Assembly (NCBI RefSeq): GCF_023243045.1
Contig: NZ_JALKFX010000023.1
Coordinates: forward strand, 1-64,000
Direction of reading: 5' to 3'
Length of the DNA: 64,000 bases
DNA from: Frankia sp. AgB32
GTDB lineage: Bacteria > Actinomycetota > Actinomycetes > Frankiales > Frankiaceae
The translations under genes were made by a program, and so were the position numbers. Below the pieces are notes generated by a model that saw nothing but the letters and a program-made list of their open reading frames with translations, had not been told where the DNA came from and did not search any database. Positions 41,893 through 52,000 of the stretch are shown here, one piece after another. How positions within the stretch are numbered: position 1 is the first letter of the stretch; each line of letters starts with the position of its first letter.

Positions 41893-43779
41893 GTGCCATC
41901 CCTGATCGAGGACTACGCCCTGATAGGCGACACCCACTCCGCTGCGCTCGTGTCGCGCACGGGTTCGATCGACTGGCTGTGCCTGCCCCGGTTCGACTCG
42001 CCGTCCTGTTTCGCCGCGCTGCTCGGCGACGAGGACGACGGCCACTGGAAGATCGCGCCGGTCGAGCCGGTACTGGGCGTCAGCCGCCGCTACCGCGGCG
42101 ACACCCTGGTGCTGGAGACGGACATGACCACCGCCTCGGGCACCGTGCGCATCGTCGACGCGATGTTCCCGCACGCCGGCACCCACACGGTGCTGCGTCT
42201 CGTCGAGTGCCTCGAAGGTGCCGTGCGGATGCGCTCGGAGACCCGGTTCCGGTTCGACTACGGCTCCATCGTGCCGTGGGTGCGCCGCGTCGACGAGCAC
42301 ACGATGGCTGCCATCGCCGGGCCGGAGGCCGTCACGCTGCGCACGACCGCCCCGATGGAGGGGCACGACATGGCCACCTACGCGGAGTTCCACGTCGCCG
42401 CCGGCCAGTCCGTGCCGTTCTCGCTGACCTGGACGCCCTCGCACGCGACGACGCCGCCGGCGCACGACGTCCGCCGCATGATCACGCTGACCGAGGCGTG
42501 GTGGTCGGACTGGATGGCCGGCTGCACCTACGACGGGCAGTGGCAGCCGGCGGTGCGCCGCTCGCTGATCACGCTGAAGGCGCTGACCTACGCCCCGACC
42601 GGCGGCATCGTCGCCGCCGTCACCACCTCCCTGCCCGAGCACATCGGCGGCGTGCGCAACTGGGACTACCGCTACTGCTGGCTGCGCGACGCCACGATCA
42701 CCCTGCTCGCCCTGCTCGACGCCGGTTTCACCAGCGAGGCCACGGCCTGGCGGGAATGGCTGCTGCGGGCGGTGGCCGGCGACCCGTCGCGGGTCCAGAT
42801 CATGTACGGCGTCGGCGGGGAGCGCCGGCTGCCCGAGTACGAGGTGCCGTGGCTGTCCGGCTACGAGAACTCCTCCCCCGTGCGCGTCGGCAACGCGGCC
42901 GTCGACCAGTTCCAGCTCGACGTCTACGGCGAGGTCCTCGACGCCCTGCACGTCGCCCGGGTCGCCGTCGCCAACCGCCGACACGCCGTCGGCGGGCTGG
43001 TGCTGCCCACCGGGCAGACCATCGCCAGCGCCGAGGGCGATGACTCCTGGCCGCTGCAGACCAAGCTGATGGACTTCCTCGAGACCGGGTGGCGCAAGAC
43101 CGACGAGGGCATCTGGGAGGTCCGCGGCCCGCGCCGGCACTTCGTCCACTCCAAGGTGATGGCCTGGGTCGCGGCGGACCGGGCGGTGCGCGGCATCGTC
43201 GAGTCGGGCCTGCCCGGCCCGGTGGAGCGCTGGTCGGCGCTGCGCGACGAGATCCACACCGAGGTCTGCGCGCGGGGCTTCGACTCCGAGCGGGGCACCT
43301 TCACCCAGTACTACGGCTCCCAGGAGCTGGACGCGGCGCTGCTGTACATGTCGCTCGTCGGCTTCCTGCCGGCCACGGACCCGCGGGTGAAGGGCACGGT
43401 CGCGGCGATCGAGCGGGAGCTGATGGAGGACGGGTTCGTCATGCGCTACCCGACCGCGGAGGACGGCGCGGTCGACGGTCTGCCCGCCGGCGAGGGCGCG
43501 TTCCTGGCCTGCACCTTCTGGCTCGCCGACAACTACGCCCTGTCCGGGCGGGTAGAGGAGGCCCAGGAGCTGTTCGAACGGCTGCTGGCGCTGCGCAACG
43601 ACGTCGGCCTGCTCGCCGAGGAGTACGACCCGCGGCTGGGCCGGATGACGGGGAACTTCCCGCAGGCGTTCAGCCACGTGCCACTGGTCAACACGGCCCG
43701 GACGCTCACCGACGCGCTGCGCGGCACGCCTCGTTCGCGTACCGACCGGGCGCACCCGCCCGGCCACTTCTTCGGCTGA
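41893..43779 (+). CDS. GH15 family trehalase/glucoamylase (628 aa)
   Basis: Cytosolic glycoside hydrolase with an (alpha/alpha)6 barrel. The N-terminal beta-sandwich begins SLIEDYALIGDTHSAALVSRTGSIDWLCLPRFDS, typical of the GH15 group that includes mycobacterial trehalase. The catalytic acid region is GGVRNWDYRYCWLRDAT (about 252-268), with GYENSSPVRVGNAA and DGLPAGEGAFLACTFW further on. It should split alpha,alpha-trehalose or related alpha-glucosides; the two activities cannot be separated by eye. GTG at 41893 has GAGGA 8 nt upstream. Confidence 0.92.
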   Translation: MPSLIEDYALIGDTHSAALVSRTGSIDWLCLPRFDSPSCFAALLGDEDDGHWKIAPVEPVLGVSRRYRGDTLVLETDMTTASGTVRIVDAMFPHAGTHTVLRLVECLEGAVRMRSETRFRFDYGSIVPWVRRVDEHTMAAIAGPEAVTLRTTAPMEGHDMATYAEFHVAAGQSVPFSLTWTPSHATTPPAHDVRRMITLTEAWWSDWMAGCTYDGQWQPAVRRSLITLKALTYAPTGGIVAAVTTSLPEHIGGVRNWDYRYCWLRDATITLLALLDAGFTSEATAWREWLLRAVAGDPSRVQIMYGVGGERRLPEYEVPWLSGYENSSPVRVGNAAVDQFQLDVYGEVLDALHVARVAVANRRHAVGGLVLPTGQTIASAEGDDSWPLQTKLMDFLETGWRKTDEGIWEVRGPRRHFVHSKVMAWVAADRAVRGIVESGLPGPVERWSALRDEIHTEVCARGFDSERGTFTQYYGSQELDAALLYMSLVGFLPATDPRVKGTVAAIERELMEDGFVMRYPTAEDGAVDGLPAGEGAFLACTFWLADNYALSGRVEEAQELFERLLALRNDVGLLAEEYDPRLGRMTGNFPQAFSHVPLVNTARTLTDALRGTPRSRTDRAHPPGHFFG

Positions 43780-43825
43780 TCTGGCTGGTCCGGTAGCGTC
43801 GGCTCGACGAGGACAGGGGGCAGGT

Positions 43826-45109
43826 GTGGCGGGTCGCATCGCGGTGATCGGCGGAGGCATTCTCGGACTGGCGGTGGCGCGCCGGCTCGGACAGGTCGAG
43901 CCGGGCGCGACGGTGACCGTCTTCGAGAAGGAGCCGGACGTCGCCCAGCACCAGACCGGCCGCAACAGCGGCGTCGTGCACGCCGGGCTGTACTACGTCC
44001 CCGGTTCGCTGAAGGCGACGCTGTGCCGGCGCGGCGTCGGCCTGCTGCGGGAGTTCTGCGACGCCCACGCCATCCGTTACGAGGAGTGCGGCAAGGTCGT
44101 CGTCGCCGTCGACGACAGCGAGCTGGAGCGGCTCGCCACGATCGAGCAGCGGGCGCAGGCCAACGGCGTGCCGGGCACCCGGATGCTCGACGCCGCGGAG
44201 CTGCGCGAGATCGAGCCGCACGCCCGGGGCGTCGCCGCGCTGCACTCCCCGACCACCGCGATCGTCGACTATCCCGGGGTGGCCCGGGCGCTGCGCGCGG
44301 AGATCGTCGCCGCCGGCGGCGCCGTGCGCACCAACGCCGAGGTCGTCGGCGTCGACGAGCGCCCCGACGGCGTGCACCTGCGCCTCACCGTCTCCGGCAG
44401 CGCGCACGCCCGGCCCAACGGCAACCACGAGCTCGCCGCCCGCGACAGCGGGCGGGTGGCGGCCGTCACCGAGCAGGTCGGCCCGTTCGACCTGCTCATC
44501 GCCTGCGCGGGCCTGCAGTCCGACCTGGTCGCGACCCTCACCGGCGAGGACGCCTCGCCGCAGATAGTGCCGTTCCGCGGCGACTACTGGCTGCTGCGCC
44601 CGCAGCGCCGCGAGCTCGTCCGCGGGCTGATCTACCCGGTGCCCGACCCGCGCTACCCGTTCCTCGGCATCCATCTGACCAAGCGCATCGACGGGGAGAT
44701 CCTCGTCGGCCCGAACGCCGTGCTCGCCACCGCCCGCGAGGGCTACTCGGTGAGTACCGTGCGCGGCGCCGACCTGCGCCGCACCCTGGCCTGGCCCGGC
44801 TTCCAGAAGATGGCCCGCACGCACTGGAAGACCGGCGCGAAGGAGATGCTGCACACCGTCAGCAAGCGGGCGTTCGTCGCCGAGGCCCGGCGCTACGTGC
44901 CCGAGCTGCGCGCCGCCGACGTCGTGCGCGGCCCGGCGGGCGTGCGCGCCCAGGCCGTCGCCCGCGACGGCAGCCTGGTCGACGACTTCGTCCTGTCGCA
45001 CCACGGCCGGGTGGTGCATGTGCGCAACGCGCCGTCGCCGGGCGCCACGGCGTCCCTCGCCATCGCCGAGCACATCGTCAGCAAGGTCGTGCCCGAGCGC
45101 ACCAGCTGA
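43826..45109 (+). CDS. lhgO: L-2-hydroxyglutarate oxidase, LhgO family (427 aa)
   Basis: FAD-dependent oxidase/dehydrogenase converting L-2-hydroxyglutarate to 2-oxoglutarate, a metabolite-repair step. FAD motif IAVIGGGILGLAVAR (5-19), then HQTGRNSGVVHAGLYYVPGSLKA, strongly characteristic of LhgO, PFRGDYWLLRP, YPVPDPRYPFLGIHLT and the C-terminal VRNAPSPGATASLAIAEHIV. A short insert (HARPNGNHELAARDSGRV, about 190-210) is not typical. GTG at 43826 (another at 43824 out of frame) follows GGGGG. It lies 47 nt after the GH15 gene and may be cotranscribed. Confidence 0.93.
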   Translation: MAGRIAVIGGGILGLAVARRLGQVEPGATVTVFEKEPDVAQHQTGRNSGVVHAGLYYVPGSLKATLCRRGVGLLREFCDAHAIRYEECGKVVVAVDDSELERLATIEQRAQANGVPGTRMLDAAELREIEPHARGVAALHSPTTAIVDYPGVARALRAEIVAAGGAVRTNAEVVGVDERPDGVHLRLTVSGSAHARPNGNHELAARDSGRVAAVTEQVGPFDLLIACAGLQSDLVATLTGEDASPQIVPFRGDYWLLRPQRRELVRGLIYPVPDPRYPFLGIHLTKRIDGEILVGPNAVLATAREGYSVSTVRGADLRRTLAWPGFQKMARTHWKTGAKEMLHTVSKRAFVAEARRYVPELRAADVVRGPAGVRAQAVARDGSLVDDFVLSHHGRVVHVRNAPSPGATASLAIAEHIVSKVVPERTS

Positions 45110-45374
45110 GCGGCCGCGGGGGCAGCAGGAGCGGTCAGCGCTGCCCCTTGCGGCCCAGCTGGAGTTCGAGCCGGTAAAGCTCTGGCACCTTGAACCTCTC
45201 GGGGCGCCCGGAAGCGCTCAGCACCTGTCGCCGCGCGGTATTCCCCGCTGAAGTCTCGGCTTTCCTGGACCTCGTAGCGCATAGCGACCGATCGTTCCCC
45301 GCGGATCGCTAGCTGGCGGTGTGGCCGTCCGTGTTCGGGTGCGCGGCTGGGGTGGCCGGTGCGATCCTGAACCC

Positions 45375-46646
45375 GTGACCGAAGCACTGCGGCGGCCCGC
45401 GTCCGAGCGTTCCACCGGCGTGCCGGGCGGGGATCCCGCTGGGGAGCTCCTCGGCCGGCGCTGGCGGGAGGCCCGCTCGCCCACCGCGGTCACGCATCTC
45501 GACGCCGCCGGGGCGGCTCGCCAGAGCCGGGCGACGATCGCCGCGCAGACGGAGTTCCTCCGTGCGGAGGCGGAGCTCGGCGCCTACGTCGCGGAACTCA
45601 CGGCAGCGGATGTGCTGGCCACGGCCCGCTCGACGCTCGCCGGGCTGCTCGGGCCCGGCCTCACCGCCGACGGCGTGGTGTTCCACCAGTCGGCCAGCGC
45701 CGCCTTCGCCGCGCTGCTGACCGCCTGGCGGCTGCCCGAGCGGGCACGGATCGCGGTGGTACCGAGCGAGTATGGCTCCAACCGGCTCGTGTTGGAGGCT
45801 CGGGCCGCCGGCTCGGGCCTGGACCTGCTGGACCTGCCGGTGGACGGGCGTGGGGTGGTGGACCTCGACGTCCTGGACCGGGCCGGGATCGCGGGCGCGG
45901 CCGCCGGCGGCTCCTGCGGGCTGGACGAGGTCGATCTCGTCGTCTTCCCGCAGGTGCCCAGCCAGCGCGGCGTCGTCCAACCGGCCGCCGAGCTCGGCCG
46001 GCGCTGCGCCGACGCCGGTGTGCCCGTCGTCATCGACGTCGCCCAGGGGCTGGGCCAGGTGGACACCACCGGGCTCGGCGCGAGCGCGTATGTCGGGACG
46101 TCGCGCAAGTGGCTGTGCGGACCGCGGGGCGCTGCCTTCGTGGCGCTGCGCACGGAGGTGATCGAGCGGTTGGGGGTCGGCGTGCCCAGCCTGTACAGCG
46201 CCCGGAGCGCAGCCGGCGGCCCGCCGATCGCGCTGGCGGGCGCCGCGCGGATGAGCGTCGGCGAGGCGTCCGTGGTCGCCCGGATCGGCCTGGCCCAGGC
46301 ACTGGCCGACCTGGCTGCCGCCGGGCCGTCGGCGGTCCGCGCGCGGATCGCCGCGCTCGCCGCGCACGGGCGGCGGGTTCTGGACGGCGCCGGGGGGTGG
46401 CGGGTGCGGGAACGGCCCGACTCGCCGAGCGGCATCATCACCCTGCAGCCGCCGGATGGTGTCGATCCGGTCGCCGTGCGCGACCGGCTGTTCCGCGACC
46501 TGCAGATCCTGACCAGCGCCATCCCGTCGACGCGCTCCCGTGACCTGCGCGGACCACTGCTGCGGGCCAGCGCCCACGCCTACAACGAGCCAGCCGATCT
46601 TGACCGGCTGGCACGGGCGCTGGCCGGCCGCGCGGGCCGGGGCTGA
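45375..46646 (+). CDS. egtE: PLP-dependent C-S lyase-like enzyme, EgtE type (423 aa)
   Basis: Class-V aminotransferase fold. The N-terminus HLDAAGAARQSRATIAAQT, the segment PSEYGSNRLVLEA, VIDVAQGLGQVDT and the PLP-lysine region GTSRKWLCGPRG match actinobacterial EgtE, which removes the cysteine part from the sulfoxide intermediate to give ergothioneine. No egtA-D genes lie nearby, so the pathway would be split, or the enzyme acts elsewhere. GTG at 45375 chosen; an upstream GTG at 45321 would add 18 unconserved residues. The segments 45110-45374 and 46647-46908 show no gene. Confidence 0.82.
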   Translation: MTEALRRPASERSTGVPGGDPAGELLGRRWREARSPTAVTHLDAAGAARQSRATIAAQTEFLRAEAELGAYVAELTAADVLATARSTLAGLLGPGLTADGVVFHQSASAAFAALLTAWRLPERARIAVVPSEYGSNRLVLEARAAGSGLDLLDLPVDGRGVVDLDVLDRAGIAGAAAGGSCGLDEVDLVVFPQVPSQRGVVQPAAELGRRCADAGVPVVIDVAQGLGQVDTTGLGASAYVGTSRKWLCGPRGAAFVALRTEVIERLGVGVPSLYSARSAAGGPPIALAGAARMSVGEASVVARIGLAQALADLAAAGPSAVRARIAALAAHGRRVLDGAGGWRVRERPDSPSGIITLQPPDGVDPVAVRDRLFRDLQILTSAIPSTRSRDLRGPLLRASAHAYNEPADLDRLARALAGRAGRG

Positions 46647-46908
46647 CCGAGCCCGTGCCCCGGGCGCGGCCACGGACAGCGAGGACAACCCGCGCAGTGT
46701 TTCCCCTTGGTTGCGCGCAAGGGCACCTGCAATGACCGCGGGTGGGGATCTGCTGAAATGGTGGGCGTCGCCCGGGCGGATTTCCGTCCGTCTGGCGTGA
46801 CGGGATGGGAACGCCCCCACGTTCGCATCCGCGGGCACCGATGCCCGTACGGCCGTGGCGGGGTATCGCCTCCGCGGCCGCTCGTCCGGGAGAAACGACT
46901 GGACCAGC

Positions 46909-47613
46909 ATGAGCACTCAGGACATCGCAGCACCTCCAGCAATGCCGCCGGGCACCATCACCGTCGCGGCGGTGGATGACCATCCGATCGTGCTCCGCGG
47001 CCTCGTGGACATGCTGCACGGCGTCACCGACTTTGATCTCGTCGATACCGTCGCCTCCATCGACGCGCTGCTCGCCGGCCCCGGTGCGCAGGCCCGGGTG
47101 GTACTGCTCGACCTCGACCTCGGCGACGGGTCGAGCCCGCCGGACAACATCCGCCGGCTGCTGTCCGGCGATCGGTCCGTCGTGGTCTTCAGCGCTGCGG
47201 CGGAGCCACCCACCGTGCGGGACGCGATGCGGGCGGGTGCCGCCGGCTTCGTGCCGAAGACGGACGACGTGGCGGATCTGGCCACCGCGATCCGGGCGGC
47301 GGCGGCCGGCACCGGCTGGGTGTCGCCCCAGCTCGCCTTCCTGCTGCTGACCGACGACGCGCCGGACCGCCCCGGCCTGTCACCACAGGAGACCGAGGCG
47401 CTGCGCCTCTACGCGACGGGCATGCCACTGAAGACCGTGGCCCGCAAGATGAACCTGTCGCCGGAGACCGCGAAGCAGTACATCGACCGCGTCCGGCAGA
47501 AGTACCGCCGGGTTGGTCGGGACGCCGCGACGAAGATCGACCTCTACAAACGGGCGCTGGAGGACGGTCACCTCGACCCCGACGACGAGGGCGACGACCG
47601 ACCCGAACGCTGA
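46909..47613 (+). CDS. NarL/FixJ-type response regulator (234 aa)
   Basis: DNA-binding response regulator. The receiver domain has acidic DD at 23-24 (VDDHPIVLRG), phosphoacceptor Asp at about 68 (VVLLDLDLGDG), Ser in VVFSAAA and Lys in GFVPKTDD, so phosphorylation chemistry is complete. The C-terminal LuxR-type helix-turn-helix is LSPQETEALRLYATGMPLKTVARKMNLSPETAKQYIDRVRQKY. No sensor kinase is adjacent, so it is an orphan. ATG at 46909 with GGACC upstream. A charged tail (DPDDEGDDRPER) follows the HTH. Confidence 0.92.
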   Translation: MSTQDIAAPPAMPPGTITVAAVDDHPIVLRGLVDMLHGVTDFDLVDTVASIDALLAGPGAQARVVLLDLDLGDGSSPPDNIRRLLSGDRSVVVFSAAAEPPTVRDAMRAGAAGFVPKTDDVADLATAIRAAAAGTGWVSPQLAFLLLTDDAPDRPGLSPQETEALRLYATGMPLKTVARKMNLSPETAKQYIDRVRQKYRRVGRDAATKIDLYKRALEDGHLDPDDEGDDRPER

Positions 47614-47927
47614 TCCACCGCCCTGCGGCGAACCGCGGTGGTCCTTCCCGCCGCAACTGTGAAGTGGGCGCCGACACCCCCATGCCGACGCCCACGGTGT
47701 AACGCACACCGGCTCCCCGTTGCCGGTGCGTGCCCTCGCGTCACCCCCCGTGTGACGAGAGGGCACGCGACCCAGGCCAAGGGCGGAACAGCTCGGCACG
47801 TCCCCCGACCGCGCTTCGCTGTTCCCCCCGTATGCCCTTGACCCTGTTCATCGTGCCTGATGGTGCTCTCTGTCGTCATGACCCCGAAACCACCGAACCG
47901 CGCGTCCCCCCGATGGGGGTCACCGCC
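47614..47927. other. Convergent intergenic region with hairpins
   Basis: 314 nt between the response regulator (plus) and a membrane protein gene (minus). It contains an imperfect hairpin at about 47666-47697 (GTGGGCG...CGCCCAC arms) and the strong hairpin at 47728-47768. No gene is supported. Confidence 0.5.
47728..47768. terminator. Strong hairpin, probable bidirectional terminator
   Basis: GCGTGCCCTC (47728-47737) pairs with GAGGGCACGC (47759-47768), and CGTCAC (47739-47744) with GTGACG (47752-47757), giving a 16-bp stem with a single G/A mismatch and a 7-nt loop. It lies between convergent genes and lacks a U-tract. Confidence 0.65.
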
Positions 47928-48971
47928 CTACCCGAACGGGCCAGCGGGTGGGTGGCCCTCCGGCTGGTCCGGGTTTGCCGTCGGCGGATGGCCGTTGCCG
48001 CCAGCCTGGCCGTTGCCGCCAGCCTGGCCGTTGCCGCCAGCCTGGCCGTTGCCGCCAGCCTGGCCGTTGCCGCCCGCGCGACGCGCCAGGCGCGCGGCAC
48101 ATCCGGCCGCGAACACCACGGCACCGCTGCCGACCACCAGCCACAGGCCCGGCCCGACCGAGACGTCCGTCTCCAGCCCGCCGTCGGCGAACGGGCCGTC
48201 CCGGTAGAGATGGACGAGGTCGACGACCGCGGTGAGCAGCACCATCAGCCCCGTCATCAGGGCGAGCGCGCGGCCCCGTTCCGCTCGTCCGCCGGCAAGG
48301 AGCAGGCCGGCGACGACGGCGAGGATCCCGAGCACGACGGTCAGCCGGCCGTGCTGGTCCGGATCGGTGCCGCGGACGGTGAACTCCACGAAGCCGTAGG
48401 CCCGCACGGTCGCCCAGCGCATCCCCGACGCCACGATCACCACGAGGCCGGCACACATCGCCACCGGCCCCGCCAGCCAGCCGACCAGCGCGCGCCACGT
48501 CCACGCTCGGGAGGCCGCGGCAGGCGCCGCGACCGCGCCGGCACCGGCCACGGCCGACTGCCACGGCAGCGCCGGGGCGAACGCCGCCGTCGAGCCCGAC
48601 ACCCGCCGACCCGCCGCATCCTGGCCGTCCGCTTCCGGCCCGACCGCACTCCCGCCATCCGCCGCGGATCCCTCCCGAGACCAGACCGGATTCGCGGTCG
48701 CCGCCGCCCGCGCCCGCCACGCTCGCAGTTCCGCCGCGACCCGCGGCGCCCAGGCGTCGCGGGGGGCGCCGGCGGACCTCTCTCCGGCCGGAGCCGGGTC
48801 CTCGGCCGCGGGACCCACCGCCGGCGGCGTCGTCCCCGACCCGAGGTGAGGCTGCGGCACGTTCGATCCGTCCGCCGGGCGGGCCCACGGGCTGTGCTCA
48901 GGACCAGTCACCACCCACCACCGTCCGAGATGCGGGGCAGGTCCGGCGACCGCCCCGGACGGTCGTACCAT
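47928..48971 (-). CDS. Four-helix membrane protein with AGGNGQ repeats (347 aa)
   Basis: Unknown membrane protein. A disordered Pro/Ala-rich N-terminal half (about 1-150) precedes four helices (about 157-285) with a Trp in the first outside loop (SGMRWATVRAYGFVEFTVRG). The C-terminus is a perfect AGGNGQ hexapeptide repeat encoded by four 18-bp units (48002-48073). It has the same plan as the next gene (long disordered N-terminus, four helices, 'W.t' after helix 1, 'f.g....dGRL..vl' before helix 2), so the two may be paralogues. Start uncertain: ATG at 48971 or GTG at 48911. Confidence 0.7.
   Translation of the reverse strand: MVRPSGAVAGPAPHLGRWWVVTGPEHSPWARPADGSNVPQPHLGSGTTPPAVGPAAEDPAPAGERSAGAPRDAWAPRVAAELRAWRARAAATANPVWSREGSAADGGSAVGPEADGQDAAGRRVSGSTAAFAPALPWQSAVAGAGAVAAPAAASRAWTWRALVGWLAGPVAMCAGLVVIVASGMRWATVRAYGFVEFTVRGTDPDQHGRLTVVLGILAVVAGLLLAGGRAERGRALALMTGLMVLLTAVVDLVHLYRDGPFADGGLETDVSVGPGLWLVVGSGAVVFAAGCAARLARRAGGNGQAGGNGQAGGNGQAGGNGQAGGNGHPPTANPDQPEGHPPAGPFG
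48002..48073. repeat. Four perfect 18-bp tandem repeats
   Basis: CAGCCTGGCCGTTGCCGC repeated four times (48002-48019, 48020-48037, 48038-48055, 48056-48073), with a partial copy before. They encode the AGGNGQ repeats of the minus-strand membrane protein and keep its frame. Confidence 0.9.
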
Positions 48972-49022
48972 GCGGCGGAGTCCACCGCATGGTCACCGGA
49001 CCGGACCACCGGATCGGGCCGG

Positions 49023-52000
49023 TTACCGCCGTCTGGGCGCCAAGGGCGACCGCGGGCCGGTGTGCAGAAGGATCGCCCCGACCAGGGCCACGACGCCGGA
49101 TCCCAGCGTCAGCGTCAGGCCGCCCTCGGGGTTGATCGCGATCTGGTCCGCCGACACCGCGCGGAACGACGCGAGAGTCGGCGGACCGTACATCCGGTCG
49201 AACGCGGCGACCACGATGATCCCGGCCGACACCAGCCGGGCGGCGAGGATGTCCGAACCGCCGGGGCCGAGCGGTCGACGAGCGAGCCGGGCTAGCGCGA
49301 TCAGGGCGACCAGCATGGCCAGTACAAGGATCAGTCGGCCGTCCCCGACCACGACCCCGCTGAAGGTCCGGGTCTCGTCACGGCTGGTCATCGTGCTCCA
49401 CGGCATGGCGCTGCCGATCGCCGCGCCGGCCGCGCCGAGGACCATCGCCAGTGCCGCCGCCGACCGCACCTGACCCGGCGCCGGACGCGACGGGGCCGCC
49501 TCGACCGGGACCGGCCCCGCGCTGCGGTGGCCACCTCGCACCGGCGCCGCCGGCTGCGGCCGCGGCTCCCGGGGCCGCGCATCGTCCTGCCGAGACGTCC
49601 TGGGTTCGTCCCGGGCGGTGTCCTCCCTGGTGGCACCCGGCCGGCCCGGGTCCTCCCGGCCCAGGTTCTCCCGGCCCAGGTCCTCCCGGCCCACGTCGGC
49701 CGGGCCGGCGGCAACCAGACCGACGTCCTGCGCGGCCGCCGGCGGCGGAGCGGGATCGTGTCGTCGCTCGGCACCCGCCGTCCACCGGTCGGAGTCCGTA
49801 CGGGTCGCGGACCGCATCCCCCGGTCGGACGCCGGCCAGGCCGGCGGGTCCGGCGCCGGCGCGGGCTCCGGGCGACGCTCCCGCCCCGCCGACCGGCCGG
49901 GATCCCGGCCGGGATCGCCGTGCCGGTCCGGCCGCCCGCCGTCCACCCCAGGGGAGCGACTGGCGGCGCCCCGATTGTCCGCTGCGGGATCCCGCCACAG
50001 CCCCACGGTCGGCGGACTGGTCGTCGCCGCACCCGCCGCCGCACCCGCATCGACAGCCGCACTCCCCGGCGGGGAGTCAGCTACCGGCTTGCGCTCAGCC
50101 GCCGGCTTGCGCTCAGCCGGCCGCTCGGCCGCCGGACTGCGCTCGCCCGAGCGCTCGGCTGCCGGCGAACGCTGGGTCCGCGACCCACCCGGTGATCCGA
50201 ACCAGGAGGCTGCCCCATCCTCACCGCCCGCGCCGGCACGCGGGACCGGCTGGGCCAACGTTGGCGTGCCGTCGCTGCGGCTTTCCCACCAGAACAGGGG
50301 CCCCGTGCCGGCACCCGAGGCACCCGACTCGGGCAGATCATGGTCAAACCACACCGGCCGCTGCCTGACCGGGGACGGTGCGCCGGCCACGGGTGGCGGG
50401 GCGGCCGCCGTCGACGGTGGCGCGGAGGCACTCCCGGACGGCGCCGCCGCACCGGCCGAAGCGTCACCCCCGGATCGAGCGTCACCCCCGGATCGGCGGA
50501 TGTCGGGCCGGGGCGCCTCGGAGCGACGCGGTTCGGAACGTCGGGCGTCCGGTCGCGCCGGCTGTGCGCGGCCCGGCTCCAGGTGCGCGGCCCCCGACCG
50601 GTTCGGCTCCGAACGGTTCGGCTCCGAACGGTTCGGCTCCGAACGGCCGGGCTCCGCGAGGTGCGGCTCCGGGCGGGCGGAACCGGGACGCGGCACGCCG
50701 CCGGGTTGGTCCGTGGCCGGCTGCTGACGCGACGGACGTGGGCTGTGTTCGGACGGCGGCGAGGCCGGGCGCGCGGACACCCCGGCGGCGGCCGGCCCGA
50801 GGCCGACTCCGCCACCGTCGCGGGGCTGCGAGGCGGCGGGGCGCGGCGGGGCAGCGGCGGGGCGGGGTGACAGCTGCCCGAGCGAGGCTCGGGACGCCGG
50901 TTCGGCGACCGCCGGCCTGGCCGTCCCGTCGCCGCGGCTCGGTGGGGCCGGCGACGCCGTCGGCTGCCCCGTGTCCCTGGGCCGCTGGTCGACGGTGTCC
51001 CGGTCGGTAGCGGGCGCCGCGTCGGCGGCGCGGCCCACAGGACCGGCGGCCTCCGGACCGCCCCCCGGACGGGACGGGGTACCCGGCGCCGGGCCGCGCC
51101 GGACCGGCGGCTGCAGCGGGGTGGCCCCGGATCCGGCCGGGCGGGTCCGCAGGGACGACGCGCCGACGCCCGGGGACGGCGAGGCGCCGGCCGGCTGGGA
51201 CCGGATGGGTGCCACCGCGGGCCGCGGCTGTCCGCGGTCGCCGTCGCCGGACCGCGCGGCCGGGCGGCTGTCCTCCCGCCTGCCGACCGCACCGCCCACA
51301 GCACCCGGTCCGCGTGCTCCAGCGCTGCCAGGGGCGGGATCCGGACCGGCGGTGGCGGCGGTGCGTGCGGTGGGCGCGGCCGCCGGGGAGCCGGCGGCGC
51401 CTGGCGGTGCCGACGACGGGCCTCGGGCCACGGCGGGCGACCCCGGGCCGCCAGGCCGCGAGGACGGCCCGCGCGACGACGGGGCCCCCGAGGCCGACCG
51501 CGCCGAGTCGGACGGACCTGACGGGTTCGGCGACGGTGCGGCCGGTGCGGCCTTGCCGGTGGGAGCTGACGCGCCGGGTCCCGCCGACGCGCCCGAGGCC
51601 GGCGGCATTCTCGTCGGAGTCGGGGACTCCGGTGTCGTGGCCGTGCCGGATGGCGCCTTGCCCGCCGCGGAGGTCGCCGCAGGCGACGGCGACGCGGGCG
51701 CCGACTGCGCCGCCGGCACGGCCTTCGACGCCGGCACGGACGGGGACGCCGGCACGGACGGGGACGCGGGGTTGTGTTTCGGCGCGGGGGTGGCTCGAGT
51801 TGCGGGCGCCGGTGAAGCGCTGCGTGGCGGCGCGGAGGACGGCTGCTGCTGCGGGGACGGCTGCTGCTGCGGAGACGGCTGTGACGCGCGGGCGGTGCTC
51901 GAGCCGGGTGATGGTGGCGAGGCTGACCGGGGCCGCGCGGGCGGGGGTGTCCGCGCGGCGGCCGCGGGGTTCGCGACGGGGCGCGGGGGCGGGGCGGCGG